A DNA stretch of 64,000 nt from Thermoplasmata archaeon (GTDB lineage: Archaea > Thermoplasmatota > Thermoplasmata > RBG-16-68-12): contig DASWDU010000012.1 of assembly GCA_036395115.1 (NCBI GenBank), forward strand, positions 17,281 to 81,280, given 5' to 3'. The notes beneath the pieces are model-generated. The model was given only the letters and a program-made list of their open reading frames with translations. It ran no database searches and was not told the origin of the DNA. Below are positions 42,033 to 49,636 of this stretch, piece after piece. Every line of letters starts with the position of its first letter. The first letter of the stretch is position 1. The position numbers were made by a program, and so were the translations under genes.

Positions 42033-42407
42033 AACGTGTTACTGTCGTCAACATACTTAAGTGCGGACCTGTGCACGGCGTGTTCCGATAACAACCGGCT
42101 CGGCGTGCGTGCGAGGTGAGCAACGATGAAGATCGTCAAGGAATCGCGGCGGATCGTGCGAAAGGACGTGACAGCGGTCATGCTTTGGTTCGACATCGCG
42201 TCGCGGCCGGTCCTGATTCGCTGATGCGTCGCCCCGCCAGCCTGCGCGCCTCCGACAACCCGATCATCGCCGGCGCGCCGTCCGGGGTTGCGCGTATCGC
42301 TGCCCGGAGCGTCTATCGTGACGACGGCGTCTGGGCTCGTGAGCTCCCCTGGCGGAAATTCTCGCCACCTTCGCGGAGGCCCGCCGCGGTGGGGCCGCCG
42401 TCGAGCG
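42033..42407. other. Intergenic region without a recognisable intact gene
   Basis: Besides the ArsR-like gene promoter near 42050-42060, I see no supported gene. Open frames here are short and overlap on both strands. The part next to 42408 may include unrecognisable N-terminal remains of the SDR pseudogene. Confidence 0.5.
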
Positions 42408-42687
42408 GCGACGTTCCTGTGTTCCAGGTACGCGGTGCCGCACATGCGTCGGCCGCGCGTGGGGTCGCATCGTGAATCTCGGCGCCGCGGGCGCGTACCG
42501 CGCGCACGGTTCCGCCCGGATGTCCGCGTTCTATGCGGCGAAGGCGGGGATCGTCCGTTCTCGAAGACGTTCGCGCGGGAGGTCGGCCGGTGCGGACGTC
42601 GCCAACGCGGTCCTCTTCTTGGTGTCCGAAGAAGCCGAGTTCGCGACGGGCGACGTGCTCGGAGTCGCGGGAGGCTGGCTTCTCTGA
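42408..42687 (+). pseudogene. Degraded short-chain dehydrogenase (SDR) remnant
   Basis: Pieces of one SDR appear in order but in different frames. ATFLCSRYAVPHMRR comes first; then WGRIVNLGAAGAYRAHGS and SAFYAAKAGIV (the YxxxK site); then SKTFAREVGR; then ADVANAVLFLVSEEAEFATG and GVAGGWLL, ending at TGA 42685-42687. At least two frameshifts and a deletion between the active site and the C-terminus separate them. The N-terminal Rossmann motif is not recognisable. This is a dead gene beside the pup-like operon. Confidence 0.7.
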
Positions 42688-43001
42688 GCGGACTTTTCCG
42701 CGCCCCGCCGCCGATTCGCATCCGTGCGAGCGGTCCCTTGTCGGCTCGTGCGGCGCGAGCGTTCGATTTCCCCTTCGGACAACGTTCGTCCCGTCGAGCG
42801 ACGCGCGAAGTTCGTCGACGATTTTGCGAAAACGTCTCTTTGTCGCATCTCCAGTAGCGATAACAAAAGCTTTAATTTCGGACGCTCCTCTCTAACAAGG
42901 GATGGGACGAGGCGGTCTCTTGTTCCTTAGGCGCGTGTCGAGAGAGCGGGTGCTGTCGAGTCCGGGTGGGCTCGCGGGCGCCTGCGAAGGGAGATCAACG
43001 A
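42688..43001 (+). promoter_or_regulatory. Upstream region and leader of the pup-like operon
   Basis: About 310 bp without a gene. The best core promoter is an AT-rich patch, AAAGCTTTAATTTC (about 42865-42878), preceded by CGATAAC. It would start transcription near 42900 and leave a leader of about 100 nt before the ATPase gene. Just before its ATG lies GGAGATC (ribosome binding site). No other structure was recognised. Confidence 0.4.
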
Positions 43002-44561
43002 ATGGCGAGTGATGAGGGCGACGGGAAGGTGTCAAAGTCCGCGGACGATGTGCGGGACGAGTTCGAGGAGAAGATGGACCGCCTCCGTCGGCAGTACGAG
43101 CGGGACCTCCACTCCTTCCGTTACGAGATTGAGGAGCGGGAGTACCGGCTCAAGGCGTACGAGGACAAATTCAACAAGATCAAGCAACCGCCCCTCCTGT
43201 ACGCGTACGTCGTCCGCAAGGAGGGCCCGGATCTCGACGGCAACCAAGTCGTCGTCGCGCGGGCGACGGAACTCCTGAAGGTCTCGACCGGTCTGGTGGA
43301 CAAGGCGCAGCTCGGCGTCGGCCAATACGTCTGGGTGCATCCGCAGACGTACGCGATCGTCGAGGGCAGCGACGTTCACAACGAGGGCGTGATCGCGAAG
43401 GTCGCTGACATGATGGACGGCAAGCTCGTCATCTCGGTCGAGGGCGACATGGAGAAGCGGCTTATCGACTGTGACAAGGGCGTCTACAAGAAGCTGAAGC
43501 CCGGATTCCAGATCAGCGTGCTGCCTCCGACGATGGAGGTCCTCGATGTCCTCCCGAACCTGGAGGTCAAGTCGCTCCTGCTCGGCGAGAAGCCGAACGT
43601 CCAGTACACCGCGATCGGCGGATTGATGGAGGCGATCGAGCGGATCAAGGACGTCGTCGTCCTCCCGTACCAGGAGGCGAAGCTGTTCGCCCAAATCTCC
43701 CTGGAAGCGCCCCGCGGCATCCTGCTGTACGGTCCGCCGGGCTGCGGCAAGACCCTCCTCGTGAAGGCGATCGCGACGGAGAACGACATGACGTTCTTCA
43801 ACGTGAGCATCGCCGACGTCCTCTCGAAGTGGGTCGGAGAGAGCGAGCGGATCATCAAGGAGATCTTCCGGCAGGCGCACGAGAAGAAGCCGAGCATTGT
43901 CTTCTTCGACGAGATCGAGGCCCTCTTCACCGTGCGGGGCATGATGGATACGTCCGGCGTGCACAAGAACATCATCGCCCAGATCCTCAGCGAGATGGAC
44001 GGGCTCGTCGAGCTACACGACGTCTTCGTGATCGGCGCGACGAACCGCGCGGACCTGGTCGACCCAGCGCTCCTCCGGCCCGGCCGGTTCGACGAGATCA
44101 TCGAGATCCCGCGGCCCGACCGGAAGGCGGCCGAGGAGGTCCTCCAGATCTACCTGAACGAGGGCCTCCCCGTCGCCTCCTCGCTCGAGGAGCAGGCCGG
44201 CGGCCACAAAGAGGCGATCGAGGCGCTCCGCCGGTACGTCCTCGACGAGCTGTACGGCGAAAACAAATGGGTCAAGGTCAAACTCGACACCGAGGCGAAA
44301 GAGGCGATCAAGACCGTGAAGCGGAAAGACATCATCTCCGGCGCGATCATCGAGGCGATCGTGACGACCGCCAAGAAGAACTTCGTCAAGCGGATCATCT
44401 CACTCAAGAAGACGGACCGGAAGAAGGAGGGCCTCAGCCAGAAAGACTTCGAGATGGCGATCGACGAGGAGTGCAAGGAGCACGCGATCACGGAGATGTA
44501 CGTCTACGAGAAGCGCCAGCGGGAGGTCTTCCGGACCGGTGCGGACCCGATGGTCGGGTGA
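43002..44561 (+). CDS. arc: ARC/Mpa-type proteasomal AAA+ ATPase
   Basis: 519 residues. An N-terminal coiled coil (~12-60) is followed by two OB-like interdomains (~65-200) and one AAA+ module with Walker A GPPGCGKT (244-251), Walker B IVFFDE (299-304) and GATNRADLVDPALLRPGRFD (arginine-finger region). The tail segments YLNEGLPV, ISGAIIEAIVTTAKKNFVK resemble ARC/Mpa, not PAN; cysteine in Walker A is also ARC-like. ARC/Mpa rings recognise Pup through the coiled coil and feed substrates into the 20S proteasome. The C-terminus (ADPMVG) lacks both the HbYX motif of PAN and the GQYL of Mpa. ATG 43002 has GGAGATC 5-8 nt upstream, so the longer frame from 42966 is rejected. Confidence 0.88.
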   Translation: MASDEGDGKVSKSADDVRDEFEEKMDRLRRQYERDLHSFRYEIEEREYRLKAYEDKFNKIKQPPLLYAYVVRKEGPDLDGNQVVVARATELLKVSTGLVDKAQLGVGQYVWVHPQTYAIVEGSDVHNEGVIAKVADMMDGKLVISVEGDMEKRLIDCDKGVYKKLKPGFQISVLPPTMEVLDVLPNLEVKSLLLGEKPNVQYTAIGGLMEAIERIKDVVVLPYQEAKLFAQISLEAPRGILLYGPPGCGKTLLVKAIATENDMTFFNVSIADVLSKWVGESERIIKEIFRQAHEKKPSIVFFDEIEALFTVRGMMDTSGVHKNIIAQILSEMDGLVELHDVFVIGATNRADLVDPALLRPGRFDEIIEIPRPDRKAAEEVLQIYLNEGLPVASSLEEQAGGHKEAIEALRRYVLDELYGENKWVKVKLDTEAKEAIKTVKRKDIISGAIIEAIVTTAKKNFVKRIISLKKTDRKKEGLSQKDFEMAIDEECKEHAITEMYVYEKRQREVFRTGADPMVG

Positions 44562-44564
44562 CGC

Positions 44565-45860
44565 ATGAAGAAGATGGTCCAGGGGACCGAGCACGAGTAC
44601 ACGCTGTACTGCCGGAAGATGGGCACGATGGGGTTCGACCCCCACATGATGGCCCTCGACCTCCTGCGCGACTCGGACCTGCACCTCGCAGGCGAGTTCA
44701 TCACGAACGGATCGCGCGTCTACTACGACGTCGGCCACTTCGAGGTCAGCACGGCGGAGACGACGAACTTCCACGACGTGGTGACGTGGGAGAAGGCGGG
44801 CGAGAAGATCCTCGACTGGCTGCGTCGGATCATGGAGGAGAAGTACACCGGCGAGACGAAAATCCACGCGTTCAAGAACAACACCTCGCCCGACGGCACG
44901 TCGTACGGGTCGCACGAGAACTACTGCGTCTCGCGGGACGTCGCGTTCCCGGGGGCGTTCATTCGCGAGCTGGTGCCGCACCTCTCGACGCGGATCATCT
45001 ACACGGGCGCGGGAGACATCGTCCGAGGGAAGTACGTCCTCTCGCCGATGGCGTTCCTGACGTCCCAGGTGATCAGCGGGGAGACGATGCACGACACGGG
45101 CATCCTCAACACGAGGGACGAGCCCCACGCGGACGGCCGGCTGTGGCGCCGCCTGCACGTGATCGTGGGGGACGCCCTGATGAACGAAAGCGCGATCATG
45201 CTGCGGCACTTCACGACGTCGGCCGTGCTGCAGCTGATGGAGGCTCAGCGGCTCGACGACGTGCCCCGCATGAAAGATCCGATCCGGGACCTGTGGCACA
45301 ACGTCGAGATCCGGAACCCGGAGCAGTGGACCGTCGAGCTCGAGGACGGCAAGGTCGTGTCGCCGATCGACATCCAGCGGTACTACCTCGAAAAGATCGA
45401 GACGATTGTCGAGGACGACTGGGAGCACCGCGCCCTACGCATGTTCGAGGAGGTCCTCGACGACCTCGCGAACCGGCGGTCGAAAGATGCCGCGCGCCAC
45501 GTCGAATGGCTCGACCGCTACTACGCGATTCAGGAAGCCGCCGACAAGAAAGGTGGTCCCGACGTCGAGATGATGGCGTGCAAACAGTACTCCGAGATCG
45601 CCGCAGAACGCTCACTTTTCTACAAACGGCAGCGCGCGGGCCTCGTGGATCGCATCACGGACGACGAGGCCATCAAGCGGGCGATTTATGAACCGCCCGA
45701 AGACAGTCGTGCTCACTTGCGCCGAGAGCTGTGCGACACATTCAATATCGAGCTAATCGATTGGTCCATGCTGATCGTGAACGACGGAACGAGGCGGCGC
45801 ATCGATTTGCTCGATCCCTATGCCACCAAATTGGAGACACCGTATGCAACAGCAAGCTGA
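44565..45860 (+). CDS. PafA/Dop-family Pup ligase or depupylase homologue
   Basis: 431 residues, 3 nt after the ATPase gene. It has the carboxylate-amine ligase-like N-terminal motif GTEHEY (7-12), the catalytic-Asp region NGSRVYYDVGHFE (Asp55 aligning with the Asp of PafA LDVGSHPE), FKNNTSPDGTSYGSHENY (103-120), NTRDEPHADGRLWRRLHVIVGD in part (NTRDEPHAD, RRLHVIVGD) and the C-terminal EPPEDSRAHLRRE. PafA ligates Pup/UBact C-terminal Glu to lysines using ATP; Dop deamidates Pup or removes it. The long N-terminal Dop loop is absent (PafA-like), but GTExEY and SYGSHENY resemble Dop. Only one paralogue is present here, so its direction is undecided. Confidence 0.9.
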   Translation: MKKMVQGTEHEYTLYCRKMGTMGFDPHMMALDLLRDSDLHLAGEFITNGSRVYYDVGHFEVSTAETTNFHDVVTWEKAGEKILDWLRRIMEEKYTGETKIHAFKNNTSPDGTSYGSHENYCVSRDVAFPGAFIRELVPHLSTRIIYTGAGDIVRGKYVLSPMAFLTSQVISGETMHDTGILNTRDEPHADGRLWRRLHVIVGDALMNESAIMLRHFTTSAVLQLMEAQRLDDVPRMKDPIRDLWHNVEIRNPEQWTVELEDGKVVSPIDIQRYYLEKIETIVEDDWEHRALRMFEEVLDDLANRRSKDAARHVEWLDRYYAIQEAADKKGGPDVEMMACKQYSEIAAERSLFYKRQRAGLVDRITDDEAIKRAIYEPPEDSRAHLRRELCDTFNIELIDWSMLIVNDGTRRRIDLLDPYATKLETPYATAS

Positions 45861-46020
45861 GGACAGGCCGAAAAAGCGCAAGAAGCAGGAAAAGAAGCTA
45901 GAGTTTGAGGCTGGCAAGGTCTTCACTCCCGGCGAAGTGAAGGAAGAGGACTTCGAGCTCGATCTAGAATCGGCGAAATTCAGAGCTCAAAAAGGCCAAG
46001 GCGGAGATCGCCGAGCCTGA
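45844..46020 (+). CDS. Candidate Pup/UBact-like protein tag
   Basis: 58 residues overlapping the end of the ligase gene by 17 nt, as expected for a coupled operon. It is a small, highly charged, probably disordered protein (MQQQAEDRPKKRKKQEKKLE at the N-terminus). Its end, SAKFRAQKGQ, resembles Pup (VRAYVQKGGQ) and UBact (ARRYRQRSGE), which end exactly at Gly-Gln or Gly-Glu. Here six more residues (GGDRRA) follow before the stop. Either a protease trims it, or the 3' end was changed by the homing endonuclease insertion 57 nt downstream. There is no domain beyond this; identification rests on position, size, charge and the tail. Confidence 0.65.
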   Translation: MQQQAEDRPKKRKKQEKKLEFEAGKVFTPGEVKEEDFELDLESAKFRAQKGQGGDRRA

Positions 46021-46077
46021 ATAGTTTCACCGACCTCTGGCCTAAATCTTCTCTAGTAGCTGCAACATGCTCATCCG

Positions 46078-47010
46078 GTGCTTTCAGCAGAATACCTCGC
46101 CGGACTACTGGACGGCGAAGGATCTCTTTCCTTGGCCAGACGATACCGTCGGGATCGGTCGACTGAGTATTCTGTGCGAGTCGCCGTCTATAATTGTGAC
46201 AGACTTGTTTTGGAAGCAGTCCAAAAAAGCTGGGGCGGACATCTCGCTTCTGTCGGGCCGAGGCATCCTGAGTGGCGAGCGGCGCATTCTCTGATTTGGA
46301 CGAACTCTGCCGCGGCAGGAGTGCTACGTGCGCTGGTGCCCCATTTGCGCGTCAAGGCGAGGCACGCTGCAGCGCTATTACGATTCCAAGCGCACGTCAA
46401 TGAGTCCGCGCGTTCTCGCGATTCGGCAGGCCGGTTACTGCCAATCACGCGACGTGAACAGAGGATTCGAGCTCGGCTTCATGCCCAACTCAAATCAATG
46501 AATCGCCGAGGAAGCCTGGTGCGATCCCGGGGGAAATCCCGGGCGAACTCGTCGGTCCATGAGGCCAGAATCTCAGGCGAGTATCTCGCCGGATTTGTCG
46601 ACGCCGAAGGGTCACTGATGATCGCGAAGTTCAGAGCCACAAGCCCTGGGAAGTGGTACTACAGGGCGAGAGCGTCCCTCGATAACGTGGACGGCCAAGT
46701 ACTTAGGGAAATTCAAAGGACCTACGGAGGAATTCTTTTCAGGCCACGCCGTAGAAAGTCAGGTTGGCGCGTGGTGTACAAGTTGGTCTGGACAGGGGAT
46801 CGGACGGAGCGGCTCCTGCGTCCGATTTTGCCTCACCTTCGCGTCAAGAGGAAACAGGGGGAACTTCTTCTTCGTTTTATTCAACACAGAAGCCAGACGA
46901 GCCCGCGCCGAATTGGAACTCGGGCTAGTCCCCTTCCGGATCGGGTTATCGCGGTGAGAGAGGGGTTCCATGCGAGAATGCGTGAATTGAACGCCAAAGG
47001 ACCACGGTAA
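46078..47010 (+). CDS. Tandem LAGLIDADG homing endonuclease
   Basis: About 310 residues starting GTG 46078, with two LAGLIDADG motifs: EYLAGLLDGEGSL at the N-terminus and EYLAGFVDAEGSL near residue 170. Each is followed by a matching half-domain (LRALVPHLRVKARH and LRPILPHLRVKRKQ). Such monomeric enzymes cut a long asymmetric site and spread their own gene. It is not inside a recognisable intein, and I could not identify intron boundaries. Base composition is more AT-rich than the flanks, consistent with recent arrival. It separates the tag gene from the M16 peptidase genes. Confidence 0.85.
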   Translation: MLSAEYLAGLLDGEGSLSLARRYRRDRSTEYSVRVAVYNCDRLVLEAVQKSWGGHLASVGPRHPEWRAAHSLIWTNSAAAGVLRALVPHLRVKARHAAALLRFQAHVNESARSRDSAGRLLPITRREQRIRARLHAQLKSMNRRGSLVRSRGKSRANSSVHEARISGEYLAGFVDAEGSLMIAKFRATSPGKWYYRARASLDNVDGQVLREIQRTYGGILFRPRRRKSGWRVVYKLVWTGDRTERLLRPILPHLRVKRKQGELLLRFIQHRSQTSPRRIGTRASPLPDRVIAVREGFHARMRELNAKGPR

Positions 47011-47090
47011 GGAGTCTGGTCGAAAACCTGGCAGGGCTCCCGACGGGCTCGGGCAACTTGATATCGCCCGCCCGCCTTGTCGCAATCCGG

Positions 47091-48371
47091 ATGGCCACCC
47101 ACGTCGAGTCTCTCGACAACGGGCTGAAAGTCATCCTGCGGCCCATCCCGGACACGAAGGCCCTGTCGACGTGGGTCGTCTACCACATCGGCTCGCGGAA
47201 CGAGGTCCCGGGCATGACCGGCTCGACGCACTGGGTCGAGCACATGCTCTTCAAGGGCGGCGGCAAGCTCGGGAAGGGCGACATCGACAAGCTCATCTCG
47301 CGCCTCGGCGGCAAGATGAACGCCTTCACCGACACGGACTACACGATGTACTTCGAGACGATCCCCGCGTCCGCGATGGACACCGCCCTGATGATCGAGT
47401 CGGAGCGGATGCGGAACGCCGCGTTCGATCCGAAGGAGGTCGAGGCCGAACGGACCGTCGTCATCAGCGAGCGGGAGGGCGCGGAGAACCAGCCTGAGTT
47501 CGCGGTCGAGGAGGAGCTGTGGGGCCTCGCGTTCCACGTGCATCCGTACCACTGGACGGCGATCGGCTACAAACAGGATCTCGCGACGCTCGATCGGGAG
47601 CCCCTGTACCGCCACTACCTCCGCTTCTACGCGCCGAACAACGCCTCCGTCATCCTCGTCGGCGGCTTCGATCCCGCGGTCGCGATGCAGCACGTCCGCG
47701 AGGCGTTCGCGCCGCTCCGCCCGGAGGCCCCGCCGGACCCGATGCGTCTCGTCGAGCCGGAACAGAGGGGCGAGCGGCGCAGCGACATCGTGCGGCCGGG
47801 CCCCGCCGACCTTCTGTCCGCCGGGTGGCACATTCCGGCGGCGGGCCACGAGGACACCCCCGCGTTGATCGTCCTCTCGACGGTCCTCGGCGGCTGGCGG
47901 GGGCTCGTGCCCTTTGCCGCGGGGGACTGGCGGCCGCGCTCGAATCGGCTCTATCGGGCGCTCGTCGATTCGAAGCTCGCGACGGACGTCGGGGTGAGGC
48001 AGGAGATCAAGGTCGATCCGTCGCTCGTCATCGTGAACGTCACCCTCGCGGACGGCGCATCGCTCGACCACGTCGAGGAGGTTCTCGACCGGGAAGTCGA
48101 ACGGCTCAAGAAGGGGATCCCGGCGAAGTCGGAGCTGGACCGCGCGAAGCAACAGGTCCGGGCGTGGGCGCGGTACGAGCAGGACGGCGTCACCTTCCAG
48201 GGGATCCTGCTGAGCGTCTCGGAGGGGCTCGGCGCGTGGGACTTCGGCGAGTCGCTGCTCGCGAAGGCGGAGCGCGTCCGGGGGGAACAGGTCCGCGACG
48301 TCGCGAGGCGCTACCTCGTCGACGCGCATCGGACCCTCGTGCGGTTCCATGCGCAGGAGGCCGCCGCGTGA
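47091..48371 (+). CDS. M16-family zinc peptidase (catalytic subunit)
   Basis: 426 residues with the inverted zinc motif HWVEH (HxxEH, residues 47-51) and the distal Glu in ISEREGAEN. It has the usual two halves of an M16B protein. The pair with the next gene parallels the active/inactive heterodimers of bacterial M16B and mitochondrial processing peptidases, which degrade unfolded peptides. ATG 47091 is about 29 bp after a TATA-like TTGATATC near 47058-47065, indicating its own promoter separate from the pup-like operon. Confidence 0.9.
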   Translation: MATHVESLDNGLKVILRPIPDTKALSTWVVYHIGSRNEVPGMTGSTHWVEHMLFKGGGKLGKGDIDKLISRLGGKMNAFTDTDYTMYFETIPASAMDTALMIESERMRNAAFDPKEVEAERTVVISEREGAENQPEFAVEEELWGLAFHVHPYHWTAIGYKQDLATLDREPLYRHYLRFYAPNNASVILVGGFDPAVAMQHVREAFAPLRPEAPPDPMRLVEPEQRGERRSDIVRPGPADLLSAGWHIPAAGHEDTPALIVLSTVLGGWRGLVPFAAGDWRPRSNRLYRALVDSKLATDVGVRQEIKVDPSLVIVNVTLADGASLDHVEEVLDREVERLKKGIPAKSELDRAKQQVRAWARYEQDGVTFQGILLSVSEGLGAWDFGESLLAKAERVRGEQVRDVARRYLVDAHRTLVRFHAQEAAA

Positions 48372-49627
48372 ACCTCCCGGACCGGACGGTCCTCGGGAAC
48401 GGGGCGGTGCTCGTCTCGAGCGCCTTGCCTTCGAACCCGTTCGTCGCGTTCCGGGGGAGCGTGCCCGCCGGCGTGGCGGCGGAGGGCGACGACCACGGTG
48501 TGGCGGAGTTCACGGCGCGGCTCCTGTTGAGTGGCACGCGCCGCATGAGCGCGGCGAAGCTCTCGGACCGGCTCGAAGGGATCGGCGCGACGCTCGAGTT
48601 CCGGAACGGGGAGGAGCTCCTCTCCTTCCAGGGGCGCTGCACGCGGGACACGACGGCCGAAACGATCCGGATCCTCGTCGAGTGCCTCGCGCGGCCCGCG
48701 TTCCCGGCCCGGGAGATCGACCGCGTGCGGAAGGAGCTCGAGAACGATGTTCGCATCGAGGCGGACGACACACGCAGCCGGGCGATGCGGGAGCTCGCTC
48801 GCAGCGTCTTCCCGAAGGACCATCCGTACGGCCGCGACCCGAAAGGGAATGCGGAGCGCATCCGCCGCATCCGTCGTTCCGACATCGTCGCGTTCCACGC
48901 GTCCCACGTCGGGCCGGAGGGGCTCATCCTCGCGGTGACCGGGGACGTCGACCGCACGCTGATCGACGAGGCGATCGCCGCCCCCCTGTCCCGTCTCGAG
49001 GGGGACAACGTCGGCGCGCCGCGGATCCCGCCGCCCCCCGCCCACAAGCCGCGGAACGTGCCGATCCCGATGCCCCACAAGACCCAGGTCGACGTCGCAA
49101 TCGGCGCGCCCGCCGTGCCTCGATCCCACGACGACTATGATGCGCTCAACCTGGCGAACCTGCTCTTCGGACGGATCGGGTTGTACGGCCGCCTCGGCCG
49201 GAACCTCCGGGACGAGCAGGGCCTCGCGTACTACGCGTTCACGAGCCTCGACGCGCGGACGGCGGGAGGGATGTGGTCGATTTCCGCGGGCGTCAACCCC
49301 GCGAACCTGACAAAGGCCGTCGCCTCGATCCGGGCGGAGATGGAACGGTTGCGGCAGGAGCCCTTCACCCCGGACGAGGTTCGGGACGGGCGGGACAACG
49401 AGGTCGGCTCGCTCATCGTCTCGCTGGAGCGGAACGCGGAGGTCGCGGGGGAGCTCCACCGGATGGAGTACTTCGGCCTCGGGATGGATTACCTCGAGCG
49501 GTTCCCGGACATCGTGCAAGGCCTGTCGGACGGACGCGTCCGGGAGGTGGCCCAGAAGTACTTCGTGCCGTCCGCGAGCTCGATCGCCGTGGCGGGGCCA
49601 ATCGCCCGCGCCCGCGTCTCCCTGTGA
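48368..49627 (+). CDS. M16-family peptidase homologue lacking zinc ligands (partner subunit)
   Basis: 419 residues starting at GTG 48368, overlapping the previous stop (GTGA). It has an M16 fold (LSGTRRMSAAKLSDRLEGIGA; FGRIGLYGRLGRNLRDEQGLAY), including the R/Y substrate-binding segment near the C-terminus. The zinc motif is degenerate (DDHGVAEFTARLL, no HxxEH), so it should be a non-catalytic partner that completes the cavity of the upstream active subunit. Confidence 0.9.
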   Translation: MNLPDRTVLGNGAVLVSSALPSNPFVAFRGSVPAGVAAEGDDHGVAEFTARLLLSGTRRMSAAKLSDRLEGIGATLEFRNGEELLSFQGRCTRDTTAETIRILVECLARPAFPAREIDRVRKELENDVRIEADDTRSRAMRELARSVFPKDHPYGRDPKGNAERIRRIRRSDIVAFHASHVGPEGLILAVTGDVDRTLIDEAIAAPLSRLEGDNVGAPRIPPPPAHKPRNVPIPMPHKTQVDVAIGAPAVPRSHDDYDALNLANLLFGRIGLYGRLGRNLRDEQGLAYYAFTSLDARTAGGMWSISAGVNPANLTKAVASIRAEMERLRQEPFTPDEVRDGRDNEVGSLIVSLERNAEVAGELHRMEYFGLGMDYLERFPDIVQGLSDGRVREVAQKYFVPSASSIAVAGPIARARVSL

Positions 49628-49636
49628 GGCGCGGCG

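Noticed and set aside
43002..44561. Calling the AAA+ ATPase a PAN (archaeal proteasome-activating nucleotidase)
   Set aside because: The GPPGCGKT Walker A, double OB region, ARC-like C-terminal segments, missing HbYX and the neighbouring PafA/Dop gene all fit ARC/Mpa better.
45820..45843. A start eight codons further upstream for the tag gene (MPPNWRHR...)
   Set aside because: It would deepen the overlap with the ligase gene and adds residues unlike any Pup/UBact; ATG 45844 is simpler.
45950..46026. An alternative frame ending ELKKAKAEIAEPE as the true tag C-terminus
   Set aside because: A TAG stop lies just upstream in that frame, so it would need a frameshift, and it would lose the Gly-Gln-like ending.
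46021..47060. A classical intron with defined ends around the homing endonuclease
   Set aside because: I found no convincing direct repeats, splice-site structure or 3' exon that restores a Gly-Gln stop to the tag gene.
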